DNA of 33,701 bases from an uncultured Saprospiraceae bacterium. GTDB lineage: Bacteria > Bacteroidota > Bacteroidia > Chitinophagales > Saprospiraceae. The position numbers and the translations under genes are program-made. Positions 6,859 to 15,186 of the stretch are shown one piece after another; the stretch's first letter is position 1; every line of letters begins with the position of its first letter. The DNA is taken from positions 1-33,701 of the forward strand of contig CALIIW010000189.1 in the NCBI GenBank assembly GCA_938018185.1. The letters run 5' to 3'. The notes beneath the pieces are model-generated. The model was given only the letters and a program-made list of their open reading frames with translations, searched no databases and was not told the DNA's origin.

Positions 6859-6897
6859 CTAACTCGAACATCTAACTCGAACATCTAACTCGAACAA
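6859..6897. repeat. Three tandem copies of a 13-bp unit
   Basis: The unit CTAACTCGAACAT is repeated three times head to tail (6859-6871, 6872-6884, 6885-6897; the last base of the third copy differs). It lies just 3' of lepA and after the terminator. It looks like replication slippage; no function is evident. Confidence 0.75.
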
Positions 6898-6910
6898 CAA
6901 CCACCATCCC

Positions 6911-8701
6911 TTAATCCAACTTCAAAACATCCAAAAACGCCTTCTGAGGTACATCGATATTTCCAATCTGACGCATCTTCTTCTTTCCTTTCTTTTGCTT
7001 CTCCAAAAGTTTTCTCTTTCTGGTGATATCACCACCATAACATTTTGCAGTTACATCTTTCCTCATAGCAGAGATGGTTTCTCTAGCTATTACTTTCGCA
7101 CCAATCGAAGCTTGAATAGCAATCATAAATTGCTGTCTAGGTAATATCTTCTTAAGCTTTTCACAAATCTTCCTACCAAAAGCATAGGCGTTATCCTTAT
7201 GTACTAATGCAGATAGTGCATCAACCATATTTCCATTTAGCAAAATATCTAAACGAACAATTTCTGAAGCCCTATATTCCAATGGCGAATAGTCAAAACT
7301 AGCATATCCTCTTGATATGGATTTTAGCCTATCATAAAAATCAAATACTATTTCTGCAAGCGGAAGATGAAAACTCATCTCTACTCTTTCCGTTGTTAAA
7401 TAAGATTGCTGGGTCAGTACACCTCTCTTTTCTAAGCACAAGGTCATGATTGGACCGATATATTCTGGTTTGGTGATTATTTGTGCCACGATGTAAGGCT
7501 CTTCTATACGATCGACATGATTTTGACTTGGTAACTCAGAAGGTGTATTAACTTTGGAGACTTCTCCTTTAGTTGAATAGGCAAAATATGATACGTTGGG
7601 TACCGTTGTGATGACCTCCTGATTGAATTCTCTAGATAAACGTTCTTGAACAATTTCCAAGTGAAGCATTCCTAAAAAACCACATCTAAAACCAAAACCC
7701 AATGCGGCAGATGATTCTGGTTCGAAAACTAAGGAAGCATCGTTTAGTTGAAGTTTTTCCAAACTATCTCTTAAGTCTTCAAAATCTTCATTATCTAATG
7801 GGAAAATTCCAGCAAATACCATCGGTTTTACTTCTTCAAAACCATCTATTCCTTCAGCACAAGGATTATCTTTCTTAGTTAAGGTATCTCCAACTTTTAT
7901 CTCTGAGGAAACTTTGATCCCAGTTATGATGTATCCTACATTTCCAGCCGAAATGGTCTTTTTAGGAATCATATCCATTTGTAGGATTCCAATCTCGTCG
8001 GCATTATATTCTCTACCTGTATTTACAAATTTTACCTTATCTCCTTTATTTAAAGTGCCATTTAAAATTTTAAAGTAAGCAATAACACCTCGATAAGGAT
8101 TGAAAACGGAATCAAATACCAAAGCTTGGACTGGAGCATTTGGGTCACCTGTTGGCGGCGGTACACGAGTAACGATTGCTTCTAAAAGATCTTCTATCCC
8201 TTGACCAGTTTTTCCAGAAGCCAAAACAATGTCTTTTTGATCAATACCCACTAGATCATTAATTTGATCTGAGACATCTTCAATGTCAGCTGATGGCATA
8301 TCAATCTTATTAATAACCGCTATAATCTCAAGATCATGCTCAATGGCCAAATATAAATTAGATATAGTTTGTGCCTGAATGCCTTGTGAGGCATCAACAA
8401 TCAAAAGCGCACCTTCGCAAGCAGCAATAGACCTAGAGACCTCGTAGGAAAAATCTACGTGCCCTGGTGTATCGATAAGATTGAGCGTATATTGTTGACC
8501 ATCAGTATGTTTATAATCCATCTGAATGGCATGACTTTTTATGGTTATCCCGCGCTCTCTCTCAAGGTCCATACTGTCTAATGCTTGATTTTGCATATTT
8601 CGCTCTGAGATGGTTTTGGTAAATTCCAAAAGCCTATCAGATAGGGTACTCTTCCCATGGTCAATATGTGCTATCACGCAAAAATTTCGGAAATTTTTCA
8701 T
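6911..8701 (-). CDS. lepA: Elongation factor 4 (LepA), ribosome back-translocating GTPase
   Basis: This translational GTPase acts on stalled or mistranslocated ribosomes and during initiation. From the chosen start it is 596 residues, the usual LepA size. GTPase motifs are clear: [18 protein letters not shown] (P-loop, residues about 11-28), RERGITIK (switch I), DTPGHVDF (G3) and [13 protein letters not shown] (G4). EF-G-like domains II, III and V follow, with [20 protein letters not shown] marking the family. The LepA-specific C-terminal domain ends in [20 protein letters not shown] and [17 protein letters not shown] placed the start at 8701 ([16 protein letters not shown]), matching other LepA proteins; an in-frame ATG at 8710 would add three residues. 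A candidate -7 box at 8708-8715 would give an almost leaderless mRNA. Confidence 0.97.
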   Translation of the reverse strand: MKNFRNFCVIAHIDHGKSTLSDRLLEFTKTISERNMQNQALDSMDLERERGITIKSHAIQMDYKHTDGQQYTLNLIDTPGHVDFSYEVSRSIAACEGALLIVDASQGIQAQTISNLYLAIEHDLEIIAVINKIDMPSADIEDVSDQINDLVGIDQKDIVLASGKTGQGIEDLLEAIVTRVPPPTGDPNAPVQALVFDSVFNPYRGVIAYFKILNGTLNKGDKVKFVNTGREYNADEIGILQMDMIPKKTISAGNVGYIITGIKVSSEIKVGDTLTKKDNPCAEGIDGFEEVKPMVFAGIFPLDNEDFEDLRDSLEKLQLNDASLVFEPESSAALGFGFRCGFLGMLHLEIVQERLSREFNQEVITTVPNVSYFAYSTKGEVSKVNTPSELPSQNHVDRIEEPYIVAQIITKPEYIGPIMTLCLEKRGVLTQQSYLTTERVEMSFHLPLAEIVFDFYDRLKSISRGYASFDYSPLEYRASEIVRLDILLNGNMVDALSALVHKDNAYAFGRKICEKLKKILPRQQFMIAIQASIGAKVIARETISAMRKDVTAKCYGGDITRKRKLLEKQKKGKKKMRQIGNIDVPQKAFLDVLKLD

Positions 8702-8707
8702 AGTTTG

Positions 8708-8715
8708 CAAATATA
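8708..8715 (-). promoter_or_regulatory. Candidate -7 promoter element of lepA
   Basis: TATATTTG on the minus strand matches TAnnTTTG exactly and lies 7 nt before the likely lepA ATG. Transcription would begin at or next to the start codon. No TTTG is visible at the expected -33 position, so the call is tentative. Confidence 0.3.
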
Positions 8716-8829
8716 CTATTTTGCTTCTTGGTGTGCTGATTAATTAAGTTTAATTCCTCAATCCATTTAACTAACTTATTAGCCTCCTTGTTCAAACTTT
8801 ATCGTCCATTTACCATTAAAATTCAAAAA

Positions 8830-9072
8830 TTGAAGGTTAAAATTCTCGCTTTTGGTATTTCTAAGGATATTTTAGGGACTTCTGCCATAAATCTGGAGCT
8901 AGACCAACACGCAACAGTAGGCCAATTAAAAGCCAAACTTTGTGCAGAACATAAGGAATTTCAAAAATTAAGCTCCCTGATGATAGCTGTCAACAGCGAA
9001 TATGCTTCCACAGACACCATTTTAAACGAAAATGACGAAATTGCCCTCATTCCTCCAGTAAGCGGAGGCTAA
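8830..9072 (+). CDS. moaD: Molybdopterin synthase small subunit (MoaD, sulfur carrier)
   Basis: This ubiquitin-fold sulfur carrier holds a C-terminal thiocarboxylate and donates sulfur to the MoaE subunit in molybdopterin synthesis. The chosen 80-residue form begins KVKILAFGISKDILG, and carries the central LELDQHATVGQLKAKL segment and the diagnostic ending EIALIPPVSGG. No ATG fits, so I use TTG at 8830, which gives the standard MoaD N-terminus. A TTG at 8788 would add 14 residues with no family match. moaE follows 102 bp later, so the two likely form one unit. No other moa/moe genes are in the window. The protein cannot be separated from ThiS by fold alone, but the moaE neighbour decides it. 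Confidence 0.88.
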   Translation: MKVKILAFGISKDILGTSAINLELDQHATVGQLKAKLCAEHKEFQKLSSLMIAVNSEYASTDTILNENDEIALIPPVSGG

Positions 9073-9174
9073 AACAAAATTAAAAGGACTATTTTAAACA
9101 GCCATAGTTAAAAGGCAAAACGTTTCACTTTCACTTTTACATTTTACATTTTTCTGTTTTACATTTATTTCTCC

Positions 9175-9591
9175 ATGCAAGACATCAAAATAACAGACCT
9201 CCCTCTCAATCCACAAGCCTGTCTTGATTTTGTAAAAGACGACGCTTCTGGTGCATCAAATAGCTTTGTAGGCAGAGTCCGCAATCATACAAATAGCAAG
9301 ACGGTTGTCAGACTGGAATTTGAAGCCTACGAAAAAATGGCTATTAAAGAAATGAAGAAGATCGTTGATACTGCAATGAAAAAATGGCCTATTTCAAAAA
9401 TAGCGTTCCATCATAGAACTGGAAACCTATCTGTTGGAGAGATAGCCGTAATTATTTGTTTAAGTACACCACACCGCAAAGAAGGCTTCGAAGCTTGTCA
9501 ATACTGCATAGATACACTAAAAGAAACGGTACCTATTTGGAAAAAAGAAATCTTTGAAGATGGAGAAGTCTGGGTATCAGCAACACCCTAA
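9175..9591 (+). CDS. moaE: Molybdopterin synthase catalytic subunit (MoaE)
   Basis: MoaE converts cyclic pyranopterin monophosphate to molybdopterin, using sulfur from the MoaD C-terminus. At 138 residues it is close to the usual 140-150. Family features in order are FVGRVRNHTNSKTVVRLEFE (the G-x-VR..N motif near 32-51), YEKMAIKEM, ISKIAFHHRTGNLSVGEIAV (near 73-92), the PHRKEGFEAC segment, and the lysine-bearing catalytic end VPIWKKEIFEDGEVWV (near 119-134). It follows moaD in the same direction. The spacer between them (9132-9167) is an odd TTTTACATTT-type low-complexity tract. Confidence 0.95.
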   Translation: MQDIKITDLPLNPQACLDFVKDDASGASNSFVGRVRNHTNSKTVVRLEFEAYEKMAIKEMKKIVDTAMKKWPISKIAFHHRTGNLSVGEIAVIICLSTPHRKEGFEACQYCIDTLKETVPIWKKEIFEDGEVWVSATP

Positions 9592-9620
9592 TTGTCCTAA
9601 TCAATACTAAATACCCACAA

Positions 9621-9652
9621 GATGAACGATGAACGAACAACGATGAACGAAC
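9621..9652. repeat. Tandem repeat of a GATGAACGAACAAC-type unit
   Basis: The 14-bp unit CGATGAACGAACAA (9627-9640) is followed by CGATGAACGAAC (9641-9652) and preceded by a partial copy. It lies 29 bp after the moaE stop. Like the tandem repeat near lepA, it is a short slippage-type array with no evident function. Confidence 0.6.
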
Positions 9653-9681
9653 TTTATACATTCCTTAACAAATACTATTCT

Positions 9682-9689
9682 TACTTTTG
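9682..9689 (+). promoter_or_regulatory. Candidate -7 promoter element (TACTTTTG)
   Basis: TACTTTTG matches the Bacteroidota -7 consensus TAnnTTTG and lies 50 bp upstream of the following start codon, leaving a leader of about 45 nt. A good -33 TTTG is not visible, so confidence is limited. Confidence 0.35.
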
Positions 9690-9739
9690 ATCTTTATTAA
9701 AGTCTAATAGTTAACTATTTCGAATTAAAATCATAAACA

Positions 9740-10714
9740 ATGAAAAAATTACTGTTTTTATTAATTGCAGCATTTTTAAGCACATCAGCATTTGCCCAAG
9801 CTGGAAAGATGGGAAAAAATGTAGAACAAAAAATTAAGAGACTTTCATCGGCCCTCAATACCGCTGGACACCCGCTAACCAGTACACAGAAGACTGATCT
9901 GACGGCAAGTTTTACAAATACTATGGAAAAGATGAAGGAGGCTCGTGCCCTTGCATCTACAGATAGATCTGCAATTGATAGAGTAAAGAGAAAATCCGAT
10001 GCGGAGGTGAAAGCGATTCTTACACCTGAGCAATACCTTACCTTTCAAAACATGAAGTCCAATGCAAGAGATTCTGGACAAACTCCCAAAGCTGGAGGTG
10101 CCGGATCTTTGGGGTCTAAAAATGATAAGGTTGATTCTGATAAAGATCAAATTCCTGGTTGGGATGAAAAGCAGGATCATACTGACAGAAGAGATAAGAC
10201 AGAAGAAACTTCAAGAGAATTGTCGGATGAGGAAGTTCAGTCTATGGAAGAAAGAAAAAGAAGAGCTCAAGAGAGAAGAGAAGAAAGACAAAGACAGGCA
10301 GACCTAGAAAAAGCAAATAAGGCTGCAAGCGATTCTGTTGGACAGGATGATACTCTTGAGAAGAAACAAAAGAGTGATAAGATGGAAAAAGCTAAATCTA
10401 ATAATAAGGATTGGGCCAAGGAAAACAAAAAAATGAGCAAAAGAGATAGCAAGATAAGAAGCCAAGCTGCAGTAGAAACTGTTAGCAATGCTTTAGCTAA
10501 TGCAAACATGCCATTGAGTGATACACAACTTAAGCAGGTCAAAACGGTCTCTATGCAGGAACAAAAGAAGATAAGAAACTTAACTGAAAAATCTGGTGAA
10601 GGTTCTGCTGATTATTTAAAAGGCCTTAAAAAAATCAAAAAAGGCTCCGTGAAAAAAATGAAGTCCTTCCTTTCAAAAGAGCAATACAAGTTTTTAAAGA
10701 AAGCAAAGCTTTAG
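9740..10714 (+). CDS. Secreted charged protein with a duplicated terminal domain
   Basis: I do not recognise a named family for this 324-residue protein. A signal peptide is clear (MKKLLFLLIAAFLSTSAFAQ). The rest has two related helical domains, at about 28-108 and 245-322, separated by a very charged, probably disordered linker (about 110-240) rich in K, E, D and R. The domains share the layout [SS/SN]AL[N/A].A..PL[T/S].[T/S]Q at the front and L[T/S].EQY..F at the end (LTPEQYLTFQNMKS against LSKEQYKFLKKAKL). That ending recalls the LTxxQ-type helical repeats of periplasmic stress proteins of the Spy/CpxP group, but the match is weak. The C-terminal half is strongly basic. It has its own candidate promoter and a strong terminator, so it is probably expressed alone. 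Confidence 0.75.
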   Translation: MKKLLFLLIAAFLSTSAFAQAGKMGKNVEQKIKRLSSALNTAGHPLTSTQKTDLTASFTNTMEKMKEARALASTDRSAIDRVKRKSDAEVKAILTPEQYLTFQNMKSNARDSGQTPKAGGAGSLGSKNDKVDSDKDQIPGWDEKQDHTDRRDKTEETSRELSDEEVQSMEERKRRAQERREERQRQADLEKANKAASDSVGQDDTLEKKQKSDKMEKAKSNNKDWAKENKKMSKRDSKIRSQAAVETVSNALANANMPLSDTQLKQVKTVSMQEQKKIRNLTEKSGEGSADYLKGLKKIKKGSVKKMKSFLSKEQYKFLKKAKL

Positions 10715-10731
10715 GAATATAATTTAAGAGT

Positions 10732-10764
10732 AAAGAGCCTCAATCCATTGGATTGAGGCTCTTT
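10732..10764. terminator. Strong bidirectional intrinsic terminator
   Basis: AAAGAGCCTCAATCC and GGATTGAGGCTCTTT (10732-10746 with 10750-10764) form a perfect 15-bp stem with a 3-nt loop and flanking A and T runs. It sits between convergent genes and can end transcripts from both sides. Confidence 0.88.
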
Positions 10765-10779
10765 TTATTTATAGTTGAC

Positions 10780-11271
10780 CTACTCCAAAAATACTGCCTT
10801 CTTCTCACCCATGATCTTTACTTTAATATTTTGCTGCAATGTAGTAGCTAGTTCTTGGCCACAATAATCTACCTTGATAGGGAAGGATTTATGGGTTCTG
10901 TCTACCAATACGGCAACTTCTATTTTTTTAAGCAAGGATTCCATTAATGGTTTAAAAGCATAAAATATAGTTCTCCCAGTATTAGCAACATCATCAATTA
11001 TGATCAAAACCTTCTTATTTAGATCTTTAATGGGCATTTCGATTTCTATCTCCTCTGAAATTGGTTTTGCTGGATTTAACTTAATTCTAGTTACTGTTAT
11101 TTCTTTGTCTGAAATCTCTAGGATAGCATTCATGAGCAAAGAGGCAAAATGCATCCCATTGTTATTGATTCCAGCCAATATCAACTCCTTTTCTTTGAGG
11201 TTATTTTCTAATATCTCAATGGCTAATCGTTGAATCTTTTGATTAATCTGTTTATCCGTTAGAATTTGCAT
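10780..11271 (-). CDS. PyrR-like phosphoribosyltransferase
   Basis: This type I phosphoribosyltransferase-fold protein has 163 residues from the chosen start. The PRPP-binding motif VLIIIDDVANTGRTIFYA is near residues 87-104. The following AVLVDRTHKSFPIKVDYCGQELATT is the pattern of PyrR, the uracil PRTase/pyrimidine attenuation regulator. The N-terminal part (KQINQKIQRLAIEILENN) also fits PyrR and its relatives. In Bacteroidota such single-copy PyrR-like proteins are usually not linked to pyrimidine operons, and none is here, so whether it regulates RNA, makes UMP or uses another base is unknown. I chose the ATG at 11271 (MQILTDKQINQ); another at 11289 would add six residues. Confidence 0.83.
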   Translation of the reverse strand: MQILTDKQINQKIQRLAIEILENNLKEKELILAGINNNGMHFASLLMNAILEISDKEITVTRIKLNPAKPISEEIEIEMPIKDLNKKVLIIIDDVANTGRTIFYAFKPLMESLLKKIEVAVLVDRTHKSFPIKVDYCGQELATTLQQNIKVKIMGEKKAVFLE

Positions 11272-11444
11272 AAGGAACTTTAAGTTCAAAAATATAAAAA
11301 GACCTGCGTAAAAAGCCCAACTAAACTATTTTTTATAAATAACATTTATATTTATGAGTAATTCCGATTTAAGTATTCGCTCAATTATATGTGAGAATTA
11401 TATTTTAAATTGGTATAAATTGCAGTCTATTAAAAAAAGCCTTT

Positions 11445-12842
11445 ATGCTTCAAGTCATTATTTTTATCATTATTGCCGCCGCTGCCTTTTACATGGCATT
11501 CAAAAAGTTCTTTAAAATCAGGAGGAATATTTTACTTGGGAAGGATGTCGAACTTGTGAATGACTCTTCACAGCGGATAAAAAATACACTATTAATAGCT
11601 TTTGGTCAAAAAAAGATGTTTAAAAGAATTGTTCCTGCCGTCTTTCATTTTTTTATTTATGCGGCTTTTCTTTTGACTTCTTTAGAATTGGTCGAAATAT
11701 TTATAGATGGTGTTTTCAATCAACATAGATTTTTCTACCCATATTTAGGAGGCTTTTATACTTTCATACTTTCAATAATCGAAATCTTATCTGTTCTTGC
11801 CTTTATAGGAACCTTAATATTTCTAATTAGAAGAAACCTTTTAAAACTACCAAGATTTCATAAACCTGAGATGGAGGGATGGCCCAAGCTTGACGGAAAT
11901 ATTATTCTATACCTAGAAATTCTACTTATTTGTTTTGTAATGATGATGAATGGGGCAGACGAAGTGCTTTTTAATAGAGCGGCTACTCATGCACATATGA
12001 TGGAAGGTGTAACAGGTTCATTTAATTTTGCCATTAGTGACTGGCTAGGGCCCATGTTGTTTGGTGGAATAGAATCAGTAGGTACTTTACATGTTATTGA
12101 GAGAATTGGTTGGTGGGGACACATATTGGTTGTCTTCTCTTTTTTAAATTACTTGCCAATCTCAAAACACCTACACATCATGCTCGCTTTCCCAAATGTA
12201 TACTGGGCGAAATTGAATTCTAGAGGTCAGATGGACAATATGCCGGCGATCATGAATGAAGTGAAAAGTATGATGGATCCAAATGCCGCATTTGACGAAT
12301 CTGCTATGGATGAAGAAATCCCAGAATTTGGAGCTAAGGATATCTTTGATTTAAGTTGGAGAGATATTATGGGAGCTTATACTTGCACCGAGTGTGGGCG
12401 TTGTACTTCTGTTTGTCCAGCTAATATTACTGGAAAGAAATTATCTCCGCGTAAAATTATGATGGACATTCGAGATAGAGCAGAAGAGGTTGGCTTGAAC
12501 ATGGATACTGGCAAGATTGAATTTATTGCTGAAGCTAAAAGAGAAGATGGAGCAAAATTGACAGCTAAAAATTATGATGATGGCAAATCATTATTCGATT
12601 ATATAAGCAAGGAAGAATTACATGCCTGCACAACATGCAATGCTTGTGTTGAAGCTTGCCCTGTAATGATCAACCCGTTAGATCCAATCTTAAAACTTAG
12701 AAGATATGAGATATTAACAGAATCTGCTGGACCTTCTGATTGGTTGCCTATGTTTACGAGTATAGAAAATACAGGATCCGTTTGGCAAATTCCAGATGCT
12801 AGAGATAAATGGACAGAACAATTAAAACCAAAAGATAATTAA
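11445..12842 (+). CDS. Membrane Fe-S oxidoreductase subunit (heterodisulfide reductase-related)
   Basis: This 465-residue protein combines a membrane part (about five hydrophobic segments, near 1-20, 65-90, 103-128, 150-170 and 222-245; NarI-like cytochrome b type) with a cytoplasmic Fe-S part. Two 4Fe-4S ferredoxin motifs are explicit: CTECGRCTSVCP (about 314-325) and CTTCNACVEACP (about 395-406). The family pairs with a separate CCG-domain protein, found here at 13910-14704, and the pair resembles HdrC/HdrB or GlpC-type quinone-linked electron transfer. It heads a five-gene operon. Histidines in the membrane helices could bind heme, but I cannot confirm that. The substrate is unknown. Similar gene pairs are widespread in aerobic Bacteroidota. 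Confidence 0.88.
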   Translation: MLQVIIFIIIAAAAFYMAFKKFFKIRRNILLGKDVELVNDSSQRIKNTLLIAFGQKKMFKRIVPAVFHFFIYAAFLLTSLELVEIFIDGVFNQHRFFYPYLGGFYTFILSIIEILSVLAFIGTLIFLIRRNLLKLPRFHKPEMEGWPKLDGNIILYLEILLICFVMMMNGADEVLFNRAATHAHMMEGVTGSFNFAISDWLGPMLFGGIESVGTLHVIERIGWWGHILVVFSFLNYLPISKHLHIMLAFPNVYWAKLNSRGQMDNMPAIMNEVKSMMDPNAAFDESAMDEEIPEFGAKDIFDLSWRDIMGAYTCTECGRCTSVCPANITGKKLSPRKIMMDIRDRAEEVGLNMDTGKIEFIAEAKREDGAKLTAKNYDDGKSLFDYISKEELHACTTCNACVEACPVMINPLDPILKLRRYEILTESAGPSDWLPMFTSIENTGSVWQIPDARDKWTEQLKPKDN

Positions 12843-12864
12843 TTGCTTAAAAAATGACCTAATT

Positions 12865-13902
12865 ATGCAGCTATCTAGATTGATGAGTACTTTGTTTTTT
12901 ATGACGCTTTTTCTTTGCGCTGGTCTTACTGCTCAACATACCTTTTCAATTGTTGCTGTAGATGCAGAAACTGGTGAGGTTGGATCAGCAGGGGCCACAT
13001 GCCTGACCACTGCAGATTGCAATGGTTGTGGTGGCGCGGTTATCATCTCTTCAATCTCTCCTGGGATTGGAGCCTTAAATTCTCAAGCTACTGTCTGCAT
13101 ACCAAATATAAACGGCAACAATGGAATGAATCAAATGGTGAGTAATAACCTTTCTGCGGAAGAAACATTAGACTGGCTATTAGCAAATGATGGCTGTCAA
13201 TATGGTGGCACGCAAGACAGACAGTATGGGATTGCAAAACTGAATGACAATATGCTTGCTGAAGTAGCTTCACACACTGGCAACACAACCTTAACCTATG
13301 CTTCACATATAACTGGTCCAAACTATTCTATTCAAGGAAATATTCTTATCGGCCCAGAGGTCTTAGAAGGTATGGAGCAAGGCTTCTTAAATACAAATGG
13401 AAGTTTAGCTGAAAAATTAATGGCTGCCATGCAAGGTGCAAATATACCAGGTGCTGATTCACGCTGTTTACCTGATGGAATTTCTTCCAAATCTGCCTTT
13501 CTCAAAGTAGCAAAAAAAGACGACGCTATCAACGATTTGTATTTAAACTTGAACGTACCCAGCACCACAAATCTTGCAGAACCTATCGACTCATTACAAA
13601 CCTTGTTCAACGCGAATTATATCACTAGTAAGGAAGAACTTAATGATAAGAAAAATATTACCATCTTCCCAAACCCAGCTTCTTATGAAATCAATGTAGT
13701 ACTGGATGAAATAACTTTAAACGGAGAAACCACACTAGAAATATTTAACGAAATGGGGATGAAACTAAAATCCTTTCAATTGACGACAAAATATAACCAG
13801 TTTTCACTTAATGATATTAAAGGGATAACTGGCTTGTTGATTTATAAATTATTTTCAGATCAAAGCATGATTGGTACTGGAAAATTGATCATTCAAAAAT
13901 AA
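12865..13902 (+). CDS. DUF1028 protein with T9SS sorting domain
   Basis: This 345-residue exported protein has a signal peptide (about 1-23, ending LTAQ). The DUF1028 domain spans about 24-250 and carries the typical opening HTFSIVAVDAETGEVGSAGA, PGIGALNSQA and the NILIGPEVLEGM segment. A type IX sorting domain of about 75 residues follows, beginning ITIFPNPASYEINV and ending GTGKLIIQK. DUF1028 proteins have an Ntn-hydrolase-like look and unclear function. The sorting domain implies secretion to the cell surface or medium. It starts 22 bp after the Fe-S membrane gene and ends 7 bp before its CCG partner, so a secreted protein is inserted between two subunits of a cytoplasmic redox system. An in-frame ATG at 12883 is an alternative start. 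Confidence 0.88.
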   Translation: MQLSRLMSTLFFMTLFLCAGLTAQHTFSIVAVDAETGEVGSAGATCLTTADCNGCGGAVIISSISPGIGALNSQATVCIPNINGNNGMNQMVSNNLSAEETLDWLLANDGCQYGGTQDRQYGIAKLNDNMLAEVASHTGNTTLTYASHITGPNYSIQGNILIGPEVLEGMEQGFLNTNGSLAEKLMAAMQGANIPGADSRCLPDGISSKSAFLKVAKKDDAINDLYLNLNVPSTTNLAEPIDSLQTLFNANYITSKEELNDKKNITIFPNPASYEINVVLDEITLNGETTLEIFNEMGMKLKSFQLTTKYNQFSLNDIKGITGLLIYKLFSDQSMIGTGKLIIQK

Positions 13903-13909
13903 GAGATAT

Positions 13910-14704
13910 ATGGGAGCAGCATTTGAAATAAAGACAATGGCTCAATTGGCAGCAGAGGACAAGCATCCAGAAATTTTATTTTGGGTCGGTTGTGCTGGTA
14001 GTTTTGATGCAAGAGCACAAAAGGTTACCGTAGCTTTTTGTAAAATCCTTAAGGAGGCAAAAGTAGATTTTGCTATTTTGGGAACAGAAGAAAGTTGTAC
14101 AGGCGACCCAGCAAGAAGAGCGGGAAATGAGTTCATCTTCCAAATGACAGCACTCCAAAATGTGGAGATGCTCAATATGTACAATGTCAAAAAAATTGTA
14201 ACTGCCTGTCCGCATTGTTTTAATACGATTGCAAATGAATACCCTGATTTAGGTGGTAATTATGATGTGGTTCATCATACTCAATTTATAAAAGAACTTA
14301 TTGATGAGGGACGATTAAAAATAGCAGAAGGAGGTGTTTTTGAAGGAAAAAAGATTACTTACCATGACTCTTGCTATTTGGGGCGAGTAAACGGAGTGTA
14401 CGAGGCACCACGAAGCATTTTAGAACAATTAGACAACGACCTTGTTGAACTTAAGAGATCTAGGTCCAATGGACTTTGTTGTGGCGCTGGTGGCGCCCAA
14501 ATGTTTAAAGAGGATGAACCAGGTGATAAGCGTATTAATACGGAAAGGGTAGAGGAGGCCCTGGCTTCTGGTGCTAACATCATAGCCGCCAATTGTCCTT
14601 TTTGCATAACCATGCTTTCTGATGGTGTAAAGTCTTTTGACAAGCAAGACGAAGTAATGGTTTATGATCTCGCAGAATTGATAGTGAACAATAATAAATT
14701 ATAA
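13910..14704 (+). CDS. CCG-domain (Fe-S)-binding protein, HdrB/GlpC-like
   Basis: This 264-residue cytoplasmic protein has two cysteine-rich CCG-type regions that bind unusual Fe-S clusters in heterodisulfide reductase B and glycolate/lactate oxidase subunits. The first set includes FWVGCAGSFDARA (near 24), GTEESCTGDPARR (near 60) and TACPHCFNT (near 100). The second includes DSCYLGR, LCCGAGGAQMF (near 188) and NCPFCITML (near 226). It is the natural partner of the membrane Fe-S protein at 11445-12842, from which it is split by the DUF1028 gene. The next gene starts 5 bp after its stop. Its electron donor and acceptor are not known. Confidence 0.92.
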   Translation: MGAAFEIKTMAQLAAEDKHPEILFWVGCAGSFDARAQKVTVAFCKILKEAKVDFAILGTEESCTGDPARRAGNEFIFQMTALQNVEMLNMYNVKKIVTACPHCFNTIANEYPDLGGNYDVVHHTQFIKELIDEGRLKIAEGGVFEGKKITYHDSCYLGRVNGVYEAPRSILEQLDNDLVELKRSRSNGLCCGAGGAQMFKEDEPGDKRINTERVEEALASGANIIAANCPFCITMLSDGVKSFDKQDEVMVYDLAELIVNNNKL

Positions 14705-14709
14705 GTAAA

Positions 14710-15186
14710 ATGAATTGGGAAGCCTTTCCAGAACATAGTAGGATTTGGATCTATTACGCCAAAGACCCTTTCACCGAAGAAGAAAATGATGCGGCTTCCG
14801 ATATGTTATTAAAATTCTGCCAGGATTGGACTGCTCATAATCAAGCCCTTTTTGCCACTGCAAAGATTTTTCATAAGCGATTTATTGTCTTGATGGTTGA
14901 TGAGAGTAAGGCTGGTGCCTCAGGTTGTTCTATCGACAAATCAGTGTCTTTCGTCAAAATGTTGGGCGAAAAGTATCATAAAGACCTTTTTAATCGAATG
15001 ATTTTCAGTTATATTGAAAATAATAACGTACATAGCTTAAATCAAGCTGATTTTAAAAAGGCTTATGAAGGCAATATGATAAACGATAACACAAAAGTAT
15101 TTGACCATTTGGTCCAAACTAAAAAACAATTTGAATCACAATGGATAAAGCCTTTAAAAGAAAGTTGGCATAAAAGATTAGTATAA
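14710..15186 (+). CDS. Conserved Bacteroidota protein of unknown function
   Basis: This 158-residue soluble protein has no signal peptide or membrane segment. Close relatives in Bacteroidota are often labelled 'ABC transporter ATPase', but no Walker A or ABC signature is present here, so that label is not supported. Visible features are MNWEAFPEHSRIWIYYAKDP at the start, an acidic middle with GASGCSIDKSV (near 75-85; the Cys is a candidate functional residue), and a basic C-terminus. It lies in the operon between the CCG protein (5 bp upstream) and the Spo0M-like gene (1-nt overlap). The same neighbour pair with the CCG gene is common in the phylum, suggesting a shared role. Confidence 0.8.
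   Translation: MNWEAFPEHSRIWIYYAKDPFTEEENDAASDMLLKFCQDWTAHNQALFATAKIFHKRFIVLMVDESKAGASGCSIDKSVSFVKMLGEKYHKDLFNRMIFSYIENNNVHSLNQADFKKAYEGNMINDNTKVFDHLVQTKKQFESQWIKPLKESWHKRLV

Noticed and set aside
8788..8829. Longer MoaD start at TTG 8788
   Set aside because: The extra 14 residues do not match MoaD N-termini, while TTG at 8830 gives the standard KVKILAFG start.
14710..15186. 'ABC transporter ATPase' label often given to this family
   Set aside because: No Walker A, Walker B or ABC signature motif is present in the 158 residues.
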